Source: Hedera helix
Lineage: Eukaryota; Streptophyta; Magnoliopsida; Apiales; Araliaceae
Assembly: GCA_947179155.2 (NCBI GenBank)
Contig: OX359282.1
Location: 4,332,001 to 4,396,000, forward strand
DNA: 64,000 bases
Reading direction: 5' to 3'
Each line of letters begins with the position of its first letter. Within the stretch, counting starts at the first letter, position 1. The position numbers and the translations under genes were made by a program. Under the pieces are notes generated by a model. It worked only from the letters and a program-made list of their open reading frames with translations, had not been told where the DNA came from and did no database searches. This document shows, one piece after another, positions 37,601 to 51,384 of the stretch.

Positions 37601-39333
37601 GGAAAAACGTCAGGAAACTCATTAACAATGGGAATATCATTCAAGTTTGATGTATTTTTGTTCAAATCAGTGACATGAGCTAAAAAGGCTTGACATCCGT
37701 TTTTCAATAAACGAATGGCTTTATGGCTAGAAATAACAGTTATAGATTTCAATGGTTTAGTTGCTTGAATTTGCATGACAGGTTGATTAGGAATATGAAA
37801 ACTAATAATCTTATGAAAACAATCAATTTTAGCATGATGGGTAGTCAACCAATCAATTCCTAAAATCACATCAAATTCACGCATCTCCAAAGAAATAAGG
37901 TCAACAGATAATGTGAGGTTGTTGATTTGAACTAGGCAAGATTTATAGACAGTAGATGTAATGGTCATTTCTCCTAATGGGGTTTCAACTGATAAGTCAA
38001 AGTCCAAGTTTTCAGGAGTTAAGTTTAAACGCTGAGCACATGCAGGTGAGATAAAAGAATGGGTAGAGCCAGTATCTAACAAAGCGTAGACTTCACGAGA
38101 ATTTATGAATAGCTTACCGGTTATCACCTCGTTCGAGTTTCGCGCCATTTGGGATGTCACAACAAAAGCTCTCCCTTGAACTACAGATTTTCCTTTATCC
38201 GCGCTAGCTTTTGGTATCATCATTGCAGCTGGACTTGATTTTGTGGCAGGACAAAACCGCGCAAGATGACCCTCTTTCCCACAACTGTAGCACTTTTTGG
38301 ACTGCAGTGTACAGTTTGGGCTGATGTGACCTTCCTGACCACACCTATAGCATCTCACTGGTGGTCGATCTTCTCCCCTTGAAACTGGGGTCGGTGCTGG
38401 TGTTGGTACTGGTGCTGGTGCCCTTCCATAATTATTATGGAATCTCTTTCTTTTGAAATTGTTCCCACTGGATTCTCCTCTTCTGTTATTTGATGTGGAA
38501 TTACCACCGAAGTGTTGGTTACCTACTCGATGGTTCTCGTTCCTGTGGTTGTTGTCATTCCTTTCTCTATGTTGCTCATTAACTCTTGGTTGCAATGTTT
38601 CATCTGTTTGCTCCACCCTTTGAGCCCTATCCACAACATCTGAATACAAACTAAATTTATGAGAGCTAAGTTGTTGACGAATTTTGAATCTCAAACCTCT
38701 TAGGAACATCCGACTCATTCGTGCTTCGTCATCCACAAGATGGGTGGCAAAGCGAGATAACTCGGCAAACTTGGCTTCATATTGGGAGACTGTCATGTTT
38801 CCCTGCTCCAGCTTAATGAATTCCACTTCCTTCATATGGCGGATGCTTTCTGGGAAGTACTTCTCGTTAAACAGTTCTTCGAATTCTGTCCAAGACATTT
38901 CGAGTGCTGAAGGTTGAATACGTTTTACCGCTTCCCACCAATGGTCTGCCTCACCTCGTAACATAAAAGTGGCAAATGGCACCTTCTGATCATCAGCGCA
39001 TTGTAAGACATCAAGTATTTTTGTCGTCTGTTTCAGCCATGCCTCCGCTTTGAGTGGGTCAGGCTTCCCGTGGAATTCAGGTGGTCCTAATTCTTTAAAT
39101 TGCTTAACAGTGACCATCCTCAAATTGCCAGCGTTTCTACCGTTATTATTGACTGGATTTCCTCTTCCTTGATTCTGTATGAACTGCATGAAATTCCTAA
39201 AGAATCCATCGTTCATCATGTTATCAGGAACATTATTTCCTGAGTTGGCAGGAGGATTGTTTGGGGCCTCTTGATTCTCGGCTACATTTGTTTCGGGTAT
39301 TCCATAGTTAACCTCTTGATTTTCAGATGTCAT
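34687..39333 (-). pseudogene. B2 gag-pol polyprotein with a single nonsense codon
   Basis: One frame of 1548 codons runs from 39333 to a TAA at 34687. Residue landmarks are: gag core about 75-230, CCHC knuckles 328-341 and 348-361, protease DTGS 420-423, RT FIDD about 754, RNase H DAS about 903. The integrase HHCC finger, core ([18 protein letters not shown] block) and a chromodomain-like tail (VKVLWRN...EEMTWE) lie after the break. A TGA at 36391 replaces the CGA seen in B1 right after residue 980, at a CpG site. The normal stop codon is made by the first bases of the LTR. Products would build particles, copy RNA and integrate DNA; as it stands pol stops before integrase. Confidence 0.95.
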
Positions 39334-39532
39334 ACTAAACTGTGGTCACAAAATAAATGTTAGTTCAAATAAACTGACTCATCACTTCATGTTCCTACAT
39401 TCAAATCGACTCATTAGATAATAAAATCTATTTTAGGTAGGACACACTAGTGACTGATTCTATTCGTCTCTCCCCTCCTAGTTCTACCCCAGATCGCCAT
39501 TAAAGACCATATCCCTAAGCTCTGATGCCAAC

Positions 39533-42469
39533 TGTGACGCCCCCAAATCTGGGCCCACACAGCCCAAACTTGAGTCGTCAAAATATTACAACAAAATTAT
39601 TACAACAAAGCACAACGTACAACAATACAGTGTATAATAATACACAACTAAGTCTTCACTATTATTGCCACACTATTTTACAAAACGTGAAGACTATGAT
39701 AACTATTCCTCGAACCCTCACTTCATTCCCCGGCTAGACCCTGTTATGTTTTCATCTCCTGTTGAAAAACAATGGAACAAAAGAAAGGGTGAGCTCAAAT
39801 AGCCCAGTAAAGAATATCATGACTAAGATAATGACGAATAAATTATCATTAGTCTTCAACAGTTGAGTTCTTGATAGAATACAATAGACTACAAGGTTTA
39901 TATCAAAAACTGCAGTTAAATTCTTAAACAACGTTCAGATCAATAATAGCAGCGGAATGAGTAATCTATTAGAAGAATAATGCAGACTATAATGTCCACT
40001 CGGTTCTCTTTTTAGGAAAAACATCATCAACTTTTATCATCTGAAATATCATTAGTCAAGATAATACAAATTCACAGTTCCTGATCATAATCATGCACAT
40101 CAACAGTTCATCTTTGTACTACGGGCCAAAGATATTCAATATAGCACCAACGGTCATGATTATACCAGATTCAGCCTTTGGTCATAATCATACCAAACAA
40201 CAGTTCATCTTTGCACTACGGGCCAAAGAGAACATTCACCACGTGCCATAAAAGACACCGAACAGATGTATCGCCTTTAACCTATTATATCGCCTTTAAC
40301 CTATCATCTGTTCAACAAATATATCACATCTGTGCCCCCGGCCACAGATATTCACAACAGCTTGATTTTTGGATGATTAGAATGATATAAATGATGAACA
40401 GAAGAAATAGGATAACAATAAGTATCGGAAGTTTACTTTGTACAGATTCAAATAATGTCCAAATTGTCAACATGATGTGGAGTGAAATTTAAAAATGATA
40501 TTCAAGATCCACAGTTCAGAATAACGGTTACAATTCAATAGAAAGGTTCACGTAAATAGGAAGGTTCAGTTGAAATAATGAAGTTCAACTATTATGGAAC
40601 ATATAATATTTTCAGGAATTATAGAAGTAATAGTTCCATAATAAATTTCGATTTAGGAGTATGAAAGAAAATAATATCCCTTACCGTAGCAGGTTTGATT
40701 AACAAAAGGTGAAGGAAATTAATACAAAGGGTTATTCACCAACAGGCGGCAATCCGCTCCGTAAGGTTATTCCCACAATTTAATAGAATTTGAGTACAAA
40801 GAGTTATTCACCAAACAGGCGGCAATCCGCTCCGTAAGGTTATTCCCACAATTTAATAGAATTTGAGTACAAATAGTTATTCACCAAACAGGCGGCAATC
40901 CGCTCCGTAAGGTTATTCTCAGAGATTAATAATGAATGAATACGAAAGGTTATTCACCAACAGGCGGCAATCCGCTCCGTAAGGTTATTCCCACAATTTA
41001 ATACATGGAAATAAAAGGCACGTCTTATGAGTAAGGAAGAAACAATATTATTATCGAGAATCAAATAATGATAATCCCTTACCATAGTATGTTTGAATAA
41101 TGGAAGATGAAAAAGATGGTATCCCTTACCGTAACACGTGACTGGATATTGATTTAAATGAGGTTGATTAACTTGAACAGTACACGTATACTTATAGATC
41201 TTCACAAATACTCAAGATGACTTAAGCACACTTAGATAGAACTTTCACAAGAAGTATTTAGAGAGAGAAAGAAAGAACAAGTAAGGAAGTTTATGAAAAA
41301 TCCTTAAGTTAAGGCTTCTATTTATAGCCAAAAATCTTATCATTCATTTAATCTAAACCATTCATTTAAAGATCATCTTTTAATCTACACCATCCATTTC
41401 AAATATTATATTATCTTTAATCTACACCATTCATTTCATATCACCTAATAATCACCTAACTTTATATTATAAACAAATCAATTTAATTATTCAACAATAA
41501 TTCACACTTTAATCTACACCATTCATTTCATATCACCTAATAATCACCTAACTTTATATTATAAACAAATCAATTCAATTATTCAACAATAATTCACACT
41601 TTAATCTACACCATTCATTTCATTCACCTAATAATCACCTAACTTTATATTATAAACAAATAACTTTATCAATTCAATTATTATGACTAATTGTTATAAA
41701 TACAGTATAGTTAGCTCTTAGATATCAAGTCAATAAATTAATGAAATACAACTGTTTAAATAACATCATAATAGAGATAACAATAATGTAAAATAAAGCA
41801 TACGTTACTGTGTAATGACAATTATTGATTCAATAATATGAATTACTGTGCATATGTTACTGTCACAATTATTAGGTTCAATAATTTTAAAAACAGTGCA
41901 ACAACAATTATTGACTCAATGATATAAAATACAGTGTAATGACAATTATTAAATCAATAATGCAAAATACTGTGTAACAACAATTATTGAATTGATAATA
42001 TAAAATATTATGCAGTGACAATTATCGATGAAATGATGCGTAACAGTTACGGTGTCAATTATCAGACCAAAAATATGAGACACTATGCAATACCGTGTGT
42101 TACTGTAGAGTACCGAGTGCTACAGAAAATACCAATAACTACCGTATGCTACTATTCTTTTATCACCGGTATTTTAACAGTTCCGTTGACTATTTTTATT
42201 TAAAAAGGTTATTTCTGTCGTTTTCTATATCCGACAAATATTCCGTTGTGGGGTCCACCAATAATTTGTTATTTCGGCGCCGTCGGACCAAACGAATATT
42301 CCCCGACCAAACGAATATTCCCCGACAAAGCGAATATTGTCCGACAAAATAAAATTTGCACATAACATCCTTAACTTTTAACTTTATCGATTTAACCACT
42401 TACTGTTTAAAAAAATATCTATATGAAGAAAAATTAAATTTTGTATTTCATAAAATTCGGGGTCTTACA
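39533..42469 (-). repeat. B2 5' LTR (right on plus strand), 2937 bp
   Basis: A direct repeat of 31755-34691, same length to the base and differing only at scattered positions. TATA box at 41319-41328. It is the promoter LTR for the minus-strand transcript. Confidence 0.96.
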
Positions 42470-43980
42470 CCCGGCGCAGTTCTACGAGTAAAATATTGCG
42501 CCTCGGCGCAGTACTGGTTTTCCTGAAAAAAAATTCTTTCAAAAATCCTTGTTATTTTTTGCGCCTTTTTGTAAAACCTGGTTCCAATATTTCATATAAC
42601 ACATATAACATGTATTTGACATGCATGGGTCTTTAAAACATTTAAAAATCATGATTTGACCTTATTTTTTCAAAGATTTCGTTTTGGACGTCGGTGAACG
42701 TTTTAAAACGTATAAAATGGATAGTTGTCGTCATACGAATCAAATGACTTCCAATTCGATTTTAACACGTGTATATACATTAAACTTACATGTTTGGTCT
42801 CATTTTACCTTCAATCACACAAAATAGCCAAAATTGCACATTGGTTGCATTATATCAACTTTGTAAAAACTTCATTCATAAACCAACTTTGAATTCTTGC
42901 ACACCATGCACATATATGTCAACACATACTCATTTAGCAACTTTGTGTGCATGTGTAGCTTCTACATGCACCTTCCAAAACACTTTACATATTATAATTT
43001 GGTTTAGGCACAAAACATAGCCTAATATTCAATCAACCTTTACAAAACATAATTTTTACCCCATCTAGGTTTCTTTGATACTTTCTAATATATGATAATG
43101 CATGTATCACACGTCTTCATCCTCTCAAACCAAATTTCCATCATGTCTAGTAACATATAACCCTTAATCATACATGAATCATGCTTTCCAACTTTGAAAC
43201 TACACATGAATAGTGTACCACCTTTGTCTAGCCAACTTATGCTTAGGATTTCATAACAATTCAATCATATGACACATAAATCACATAATCATCACATATA
43301 TCACCAAGATACATGCATGGCTTCATCTTTCCTTACATATAAACACATAAACAACAAGTTTCATAGCTTGAACATTATTTATACCTTCTTTTTGCTACTC
43401 TTCTCCTTGCTAGAAACCTTGTGAGTGTTGGATGATCTACCTTTGGTAACTTTTTAACCTGTCTTGAGCTATTTTCCTTGAATCTCTTACAATTTCTTAG
43501 CAACCCTAGACTTGCTTCTCTCTTTTCTCTCTTATAAGCTCTCTTTGCTGGAAAATGAAATGAACACTTGCTACATACGTATGATACACATATATGTGTT
43601 ATATTAATCTTCCAACACTTAACCATGAATGGTTAAGTTAACTCAAGCTTAGTTAAGGTTAAACAAGCCATTTCCCATCCTTAAACAAGGGTATAATGGA
43701 CTTTAAACCAACTTAGGACACACATGTTATTTTCCAAATTGATAAGGGTAATATGGTCATTATCCCTAATTTCTAGGAAATTTTAATTCCCAAAAATCCA
43801 TACATTGCTCTAATTTGATCCAATTCAACTCCTTTTTTATCCAAACTTGTTTCATTAAGCTTGAAATTAAATTCCATAATTAAATACTCCATGCATGACT
43901 TGTCCCAAAACACTTGTCACATTCAAACATTTAATTTCTATTAATAACTTATTAATTTATAATATTTGGGAATTTGTATA

Positions 43981-44438
43981 TTGTTATAGTATAGGTATGT
44001 ATAAAGGGGTTATAGGTAGGGTTGCCTTGGCCGTAGCTGTATAGAAAAAATTATAAAATTGCCTAAAATTATTGGTGCCTATATTGTCCCTCTCTTTTTT
44101 CCCTTAAATCGATCCTTCAAAATTTTCCACCAAATCCCAAAATCTGTATCCTCCGATCTTCCGCCTAAACCCCCAAATCTCCATCACCGTCTTTATCCCT
44201 CCTCCATGGGTTGAGTATCTCCTCCGCGATTTCCTTTCTTTTCCACGATTTCTATGAGTTCCAATCACCACTCGATTCTTTTTGTGAGTTCTTGAGGCTA
44301 CCGCTTTAGTTTTTAATTTCAAAATTTTCAGCTAGTAATATTTATTTTTCAACGGATTTTGAAGTTCTGTGTTTGATTATTTGTATCTTTCTACATGGCA
44401 GGGCACGAAATCAATAAAAGGCCATTGAAGCTTCCATT
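43981..44438. other. CT-rich stretch, possible host 5' leader and exon edge
   Basis: 44085-44300 is pyrimidine-rich on the plus strand, like a plant 5' untranslated region. A possible splice acceptor (CTACATGGCAG) precedes GGCACGAAATC at 44402. It is cut at 44438 by the LTR-like sequence to the right. No protein family was recognised. Confidence 0.3.
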
Positions 44439-45039
44439 TGATGTAGGATAAAGTGGAAAGAATGAATAAAATACATATCCCCACAGATAATCGGTAAAGA
44501 AACAAACGAGCACAAAATTTTAATCTCAAATCAATTCATATTTCATAATCTGAAAAATAATGAGGTACTACAATACTTAAATAGAAAACTCGATACTTGA
44601 GGATTAAGTCAAAATCCTAATTTAAAAAGGAAACAATCTCCCACTAATATTTTCTACTTTAATAGAATCCTAATTAAAATTTACTACTATACTAAAACTC
44701 ACCTAATTAAAATTTATTACTTAATACTAAAAAAATAGCTTTAATATATAATATAATATTTTGAAAGCTTTAGTTTATAAAAATCATTTAGGAAGAATAA
44801 GAGTTTCCTTGCCTTAAAAAATATTATTTTATAAATAAATATTTATAACACTTGATATTAGTTATCAAGATTAATAAAATATTAATTTAATAAGTTTTAA
44901 TAAAATATTTTTGGTCAAAGTAAATAAGATAATTAAAATAATAATATTAATCTATAGAGAGGATTCTAATTTTAATTGATTTATTTACTTAATTTGTTAC
45001 CATCAAAATAAATAAGACTTAAAAGTTGGAGACCCATCA
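44439..45039 (-). repeat. Putative copia LTR, about 600 bp
   Basis: Plus-strand ends are TGATGTAGGA and GGAGACCCATCA. Just to its right the minus strand reads GTCATCATCGAAAAGGAG, which resembles the polypurine region of plant copia elements. It would be the 3' LTR of the copia element at 45040-52910. No partner LTR is present, so the boundaries are tentative. Confidence 0.4.
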
Positions 45040-46572
45040 ATTTTCTCCTTTTCGATGATGACAATTATATAAAAATATTTTAAATGCTCCCCCTAAATTT
45101 ATGCATGCATTTTGAAGAAATTTTTAATTTTGAGAAACTCTCATAACAACATATATGATTATTTGGCAGAAGTTAGCATGCAGTTTGTTGTCCAATATAA
45201 TATTATGCAGTTTGTTGTCCAATATAATATTTTTCTTCTCCTCTTTTGTCATCACAAAAAGTGACGGGAAGAAAGAATATAAATACTTTTCATAACCTGC
45301 AACTCACAAGCAACAACCAAATCTTCGGCACGTAATAAAAAAATAGATAAATATGCAATATATGAATTATAAATATGTATTCAGTATGTATATATATAGG
45401 CTATAGTATATATAAGATATAAATAAATAGCATATGTATACAGTATATATAAAAGATATTTATATATATGGATATAAAGTAAATATATGCATATATAATA
45501 TAAGTGTAGTGATAAATCTATGTGCAGATTAGTATGCAGAACTTGAATGTAGATAGAAAAAAAAAACTTTTTGATAATCGGAATGTACTTGTGTAAATAT
45601 AGAGTATATATATTTATACCGAAAAGAATCAACAGATTTGGGTAAACACAAATATGAAAAGATCTGTTCATCAAAATATTTTTAAAAAAAATTGAAAAAT
45701 AAAAGTATTTATTATAGCAGATCGGAAGCCCCCAAAAATGCATACATACATAAAGTATAGACATATGAAAACAGATCTGATTTTATTTTTTTTTTTAAAT
45801 GAAGCTTTAAGAAAATCTGACCTGGATTTTAAAAAAAAACCCGAGATTTCCAAATAGCTTGAACCGAAACAATTTTTTAAGAAGATCAAACAGAAGAAAT
45901 ATGTTTAGGAGGTCAATAAACCGATTAATCGGTTTAACCACGTGAACATTGAACTAAGAGGCTTTGAAAATCTAGAATTAAAGAGTGTTTTGGAAGAGAG
46001 AGATAAAGCAATGGGGCAGAAGAGATAGAATGAACAAAAATGAAATAAAAAAAAGGATTTTTGGTATTTATATTTAGGATTTTACCTGAGTGATTCAATG
46101 GCTCAAATTAACCTCTGAATTAATCAACGGTTGAAATATAATCTGACTTTTTTGATTTGACCAGTTGACTTTTTGATCTAATGGATGATATCTGTTCTGA
46201 ACTTGGATTGAGAATTTTTAATCCGTGTACTCTCTTGTGATTTATCTAATATAGTTGAAGAGGATTGAAGTCATTGAACCGCCAGATTGAACCAAGATTG
46301 AATGGATGGTCTGGATTAAACAGTATATATATATGTAATAATATTGTTATATATGTATATATATAGATATATATTTATGTATATTTATAGCAAAATAAAT
46401 TTTAATAATTACATAATTAAAAATATGTAATATTTTTTTAAAATAAGTATATAAAATATGTATATGTATATATAAATATTTAAATTTAAAAGTAATTTTT
46501 TTTAAAATGTTGTGAGTATGTATTTATGCATTAAAATGAATTAATAATTCTTAAACCACAATGCATAATTAC

Positions 46573-49109
46573 TTATAAGACAAAATCTAGCATTCCTAAA
46601 TCTATACGTAATTTACAGAATCTATCAGAATACAATGGCTTTGTAAATATATCAGTAATATTTAAATTTGTATCAATATGATCTAATTTAATGTTATCAT
46701 TGTTTACATGATCATGTAAGAAATGATGTCTGACGTTTATATGTTTTGATCTAGCATGCAACAAAGTATTTTTGCTTAAATTAATATCACTTGTATTATC
46801 ACATAATATAGACACACAATCAAATTTTAAATTGTAATTAACAAGAGTCTGTTTTATCCATAATATCTATGCATAACATTGTGTAGCAGCTATGTACTCT
46901 GCTTCAATGGTTGAAATAGATACTGAGTTTTGTTTCTTAGAGAACCAAGAAACTAAACAACCACCCAGAAACAAGTGCCACTTGTACTTTTACCTTCAAC
47001 ATGATGACCGACATAGTCAGAATCTGAAAAGCAGAATCGATTAAATGGTTGACCTATAGAATACCATAGTCCTAAGTATGTGGTTCCTTTAAGATATTTG
47101 AAAATTCTTCTTACAGCAACCAAATGTGATTATTTAGGATTTGACTGAAATCTAGCACATTTACAGACACTGAACATAATGTCAGGCCTACTGGCAATGA
47201 TATACAACAGACTTTCAATCATTCATCTATATTTCTTTGTGTCAATATTTTTTCTATTTTCATCAGCAGTTAATTTATCAGTAGTTGACAAATGAGTATT
47301 TAAAGATTTTATCGACTCTAAACCAAATTTCTTAATCATGTCTTTGCAATATTTAGATTGAGAGATATGAATACTTTTTTTACCTTATTTGATTTGTAAA
47401 CCTAGGAAGAAGTTTAATTCTCCCATCATGCTCATTTCAAATTCCTTACTCATGCTTTCAAAAAAATCATTACACATAGTAATGGCAGTAGAACCAAAAA
47501 TGATATCATCAACATAAATTTGAATAATAAGAATATTATTATTTTTGTATTTAGTAAAGAGAGTAATATCAACGCACCCTTTTTAAAATCATTTTCAAGC
47601 AAAAATTTACTTAATCATTCATACAATACTCTGTGGGCCTATTTTAAACCATATGAAGCTTTATGCAGTTTATAAACATGTTTAGGATGATCAAAATTTT
47701 CAAAACCAGGCGGTTATTTAACATAAACTTATTCTTCAATAACACCATTTAAGAATGCAGATTTGACATCCATTTGAAACAGTTTAAAATCTTTATGGCA
47801 TGCAAAAGCTAATAACATACGCATAGACTCAATTCTAGCAACATGAGCAAAAGTTTCATCATAATCAATACCTTCCAGTTGATTATACCCTTGTGCAACT
47901 AACCTTGCTTTATTACGTATTATTGTTCAATTTTCATTAATCTTGTTTCGAAAAATCCACCGAGTTTCAATAATGGAGGTATCCTCGAGTTTTGGAACTA
48001 GCTCATAGACTTTGTTTCTGGTAAACTGTTCAAGTTCTTCTTGCATAGCAATTATCCAATCTTCATCAAGTAAGACATCTTTTATATTTTTAGGCTCAAT
48101 TTGAGATAAGAAAGATAAATGACAGTCCAAGTTGTGTGCTTGTGATCTAGTAAGAATTCCTTTATCCAAATCACCAATCACATTTTTTAAAGGATAATTC
48201 TTAACAATATGTGAGTATTTAGGTAAGTCATTTAACTGAGGATTGAGATTTTCAAGAGAATTTTCATTGACATGTGGAGATGCATTATCTAGTTTTGGTT
48301 CCTCCATATTTCTGAGAATGTTTTCAATGACAATGTCATTGTCCACAAACTCTTTGTATTTGGGAGGTTGGTAAATCTCATCAAAAGTTACATTCATTAA
48401 TTCCTTAACAACCAAACTTCTTTTGTTAAAAACTATTAAGTGAATTTCCCATAAATATTCTCTCATCAGATTTGGGATCAAACTTTGGCTAATGTCCTTT
48501 TGTATTTAAAATAAAGCATTTACTCCCAAAAATAAGAAAATAATTTATTTTTGGAGTTCTTTTATAATAAAGCTCATAGGGAGTTTTGAGCAAAATTGGT
48601 CTTAATAAAACTCGGTTTGAAGTGTAACAGGTCGTTGCCACTGTTTCAGCCCAACAATATTTAGGAAGATATTCATTTAACATAGTATTAGCCATTTCCT
48701 ATAAGTTTCGATTTTTCCTTTCAACTACACCATTTGATTGTGATGTGTAAGGAGCAGAGAAGTTATGACTTATACCGTGCTCATCACAGAACATAATAAA
48801 ATCAAAATTGTCAAACTCTTTTCCTTGATCAGAACGAATATAAACAATAGAGATTCTCTGTTGATTCTGAATTTTCTTGCACAAAACAGAGAAAGAATTT
48901 ATACCTTCATTTTTAAATTTCAGAAAATCAACCCATGTAAATTGAGAGGAGTCATCAACCAAAACTAGAATGTATACATCACCACTCATGCTATGTTTAG
49001 GGATAGGTCCTACTAGGTCCAAATGCAAGAGTTCTAGAGGTTGAGAGGTTGACAGTGTGAGTTTGGGTTTGTGAGATGCATGTAGTTGTTTTCCCTATTC
49101 ACAGGCTTT
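46573..49109 (-). pseudogene. Copia integrase, RT and RNase H remnant
   Basis: Integrase core: LHLDLVGPIP, then VDDSSQFTWVDFL, then RSDQGKEFDN and APYTSQSNGVVERKN, the D-D-E blocks of copia integrases. Then an open segment (48481-47927) with EDWIIAMQEELEQF and WIFRNKINEN, the linker and start of RT. RT between 47900 and 46900 is broken by several stops; translated fragments still show the YVDD-side region. RNase H ends with the copia block HARSKHINVRHHF and DIFTKPL (46573-46815). The copy is non-functional. Confidence 0.88.
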
Positions 49110-49524
49110 CACTACTACAAAATAGTAAAAAGATAACACTTAAACAACAAGGTTTTTATAAAAAACGTTGTAGTATTTTTTTTCATAACGTTTTTTCAAA
49201 AAACGTTATAGATACATATGTAAAAACGTTATGTATTTATAAGGAGTAATATTTAGTTTTAAAGTTATAACGTTTTTTAAAAAAAACGTTATCTATTTAA
49301 AAAACACGGAGCTTAAAAAAATAGCGCGGAAGTGAAAACTTGAAATTAAAACACGGAACTCAATCATCCTCACAAGTGAAACAGCTCTCTCTCATTTTCC
49401 ATCGAAGTCATCTACCTCACTCATCCTTGACTTAGCTCTCTCCCCTTCTCATTCAATCTAGATATCCTCGCTCAAAAGCCATCTATGGTAACTATCCTCT
49501 TCCTCCGACGTCTGCTTCTCTCTC

Positions 49525-49965
49525 TATACGTCTCTATGGCTACCACTGATCAATCACTAGAGGAGGCTTTCTCTCAATACGGCGATGGACGCCAGATCTG
49601 ACCTCCTCCTGATTCTGTTCTTTACTACTACTGTTACTATGGTTTTGATTCATTAAACTTTTGTCACTGTTTGTTACAACTGTTACTAATGTTACTTTTA
49701 CTGATCTAAAACGGTACGAACATCTTCCTCTTTTTTCACGAGGCGAAGATTGATTGATTTTCGAATTTCGGTCTTTATATGTATATTTGTTTGTGTATAC
49801 TGTTTGTTTGGTGTAGATCTGGTCAGATCTGATGGAAATTTATTGTTTGATATGTAGATCTGGTCACCGTCAACGAGGCGCAGTCTCGCGGAGGCGGTGG
49901 AGGTGGAGGCGGTGGACACCGTGAGGGTGGATATGGCGGAGGTAGTGACTACGGAGGTGTAATCA
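49525..49965 (+). pseudogene. Captured glycine-rich RNA-binding protein (GRP7/8 type) fragment
   Basis: 49525-49590 encodes ATTDQSLEEAFSQYGD, the start of the RRM in plant GR-RBPs. 49858-49965 encodes DLVTVNEAQSRGG followed by a Gly-rich run with HREGGYGGGSDYGG, the end of the RRM and the Gly tail. The middle of the RRM, including both RNP strands, is missing. The protein would bind RNA in nucleus and cytoplasm; this fragment cannot. A short frame on the opposite strand (49698-49985) is its shadow. Confidence 0.8.
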
Positions 49966-50902
49966 CTGAGTTTCAACCATTCCAAAGAAAATTATTCAAA
50001 GATAAGACTGCCATTTTAAGTTTTCTCTCTCTTGCTAAGACTTTTGTTTGATTATTCATGGATGCAAATTAAGCAGGTGACGCCATTGTAGCGGAAGCAA
50101 ACCCCAGCAAACAATCGTGACAACATAGCAAGCGTCACCCAAACGACTTCAGCTACCCAACAATAAACAACAGGTAAAACCAACACCCATGGCCCCAACC
50201 CCAGCACTTTCTCTCTCCCTTTGTCTAGAATAAAACAAGGAAATTTCCCACTTCTTGCCATACAAAGAAGGAAACTTCCCATGAAATTAGAAAGTTTAAC
50301 TTTTGTTCCCTTTTACTTCTTCAACTTTGCTGTTTATTGATTGAATTTTAGCTTTCACCTATTGGGTTTCTTGGATCTGGCTGTAAGATTGAAGCTTTCT
50401 ATGAAATTGTTCAGTTTTGACTGGTAATTTGTTTGGGTTTTGATGCGACTTGTGTGAGCAACTCAATTCCGTATGCTGTGGAAATTTAACTGAGATCTGG
50501 TTGTGTTTTTGGAATTCTGTTATCTGTTTGCAGTATTATTAGTTCTTGTTTTAGTATGTGTTTTTTCCTTTATTTTATGCTGATTATAATGGGTTATGGT
50601 AACGTTACCAAAAGGGTTCATGGCTTGATTCATTTTCTCTAGTACATATATAGTTTTGGTATTGGAAGAAAGGATTAGTTTGGAACACAGAGGTGAGAAG
50701 TTGTCCATACTACACACTGTTTGCAATTTTCTTCTGATTTTGATCATATATTATACTTTTGCTCCTGAGAAATGGATTGAACAATTGTTTTTCAATAGTT
50801 TGATAAGCCCTAGAAATTAGTACTCATCTATTGGTTGAACTTTTTACCCATCTCGAATTGTATTATAACTCAAAAATAGGAATAATTTCAAACTTTTAAG
50901 CA

Positions 50903-51275
50903 ATGGAGAATTCTACCGAACCATCATCATCAGTTAGCTTTACTTCAACTTCCCTTGTATCTAATGGCTCCACAGGCTACAATTTATCTGCCTCATCTGT
51001 CTCTGAGCAATTTATCTGCTAGGAGTAAATTTTTCCAAGAGCTTTTCAATAAAGACAAGGGCTCTATGGAGGAGAAGGAAAGTAAACCAAAATATTGCAT
51101 GAGTGATTTGTTGCCATATGGTAGTGTTGGATATGAGCCTTTCCTTATTTTCTTAAGCTATTTGTATACTGGAAAGCTGAAGCCATGTCCACCCAAGGTG
51201 TCAACCTGTGTTGATGATGGATGTCCGCATCATGCATGTAGACCTGCTATTAACTTTTCCGTGGAATTGATATGA
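50903..51275 (+). pseudogene. Captured NPR3/NPR4-like BTB-domain fragment
   Basis: From ATG at 50903: MENSTEPSSSVSFTSTSL, the N-terminus typical of NPR3/4-like salicylic-acid receptors. After an internal deletion and frame change near 50990, the BTB block reads LSARSKFFQELF, then PKYCMSDLLPYGSVGYE, FLSYLYTGKLKP and DDGCPHHACRPAINF, ending with a stop at 51275. The Cys/His pattern matches the C2HC zinc-binding region of NPR proteins. The ankyrin and C-terminal parts are absent. A 106-codon frame (50955-51275) covers the BTB remnant. The sequence before it (about 50060-50330) may be its captured leader. Confidence 0.85.
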
Positions 51276-51384
51276 AAGAAGCTATGAGTTTTCACTACTC
51301 AGGTTTTATGCAAATTAGATTTTGTAGTTATTTATTTTATGCAAGGACTTTTATTAACACAGTCAATTTTTTTTATATCAGCTC

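Larger units (their letters stand above)
31755..42469 (-). mobile_element. B2: complete Tekay-like Ty3/gypsy element, one lesion in gag-pol
   Basis: LTRs at 31755-34691 and 39533-42469, both 2937 bp, flank a 4.8-kb internal region. An exact 5-bp target duplication CCCGG lies at 31750-31754 and 42470-42474. The primer site (39511-39532) and polypurine tract (34692-34707) are intact. It has the same orientation and family as B1, with near-identical coding sequence, but its LTRs are about 0.5 kb shorter. Only one premature stop was found in the gag-pol frame, so it was probably active recently. Confidence 0.97.
30368..43975 (-). repeat. LTR-like sequence C, split by element B2
   Basis: It begins TGTGACGCCTCCAAATCCGG at 30368, closely resembling the B LTR start, and resumes after B2 at 42475. 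GTATA precedes it (30363-30367) and recurs at 43976-43980, which would give a 2.9-kb solo LTR once B2 is removed. The right end (TTTGGGAATTT) lacks the usual CA, so that boundary is weak. It carries GC-rich palindromes around 31627-31754 and 42475-42520. There is no coding sequence. Confidence 0.5.

Noticed and set aside
42790..43020. 76-codon frame in sequence C
   Set aside because: Low-complexity Thr/His/Cys frame in LTR-like DNA with no homology signal.
45381..45889. Tyr/Ile/Phe-rich minus-strand frames after copia RNase H, possible env-like gene
   Set aside because: Composition follows the TATA-rich DNA; no signal peptide, coiled coil or conserved block.
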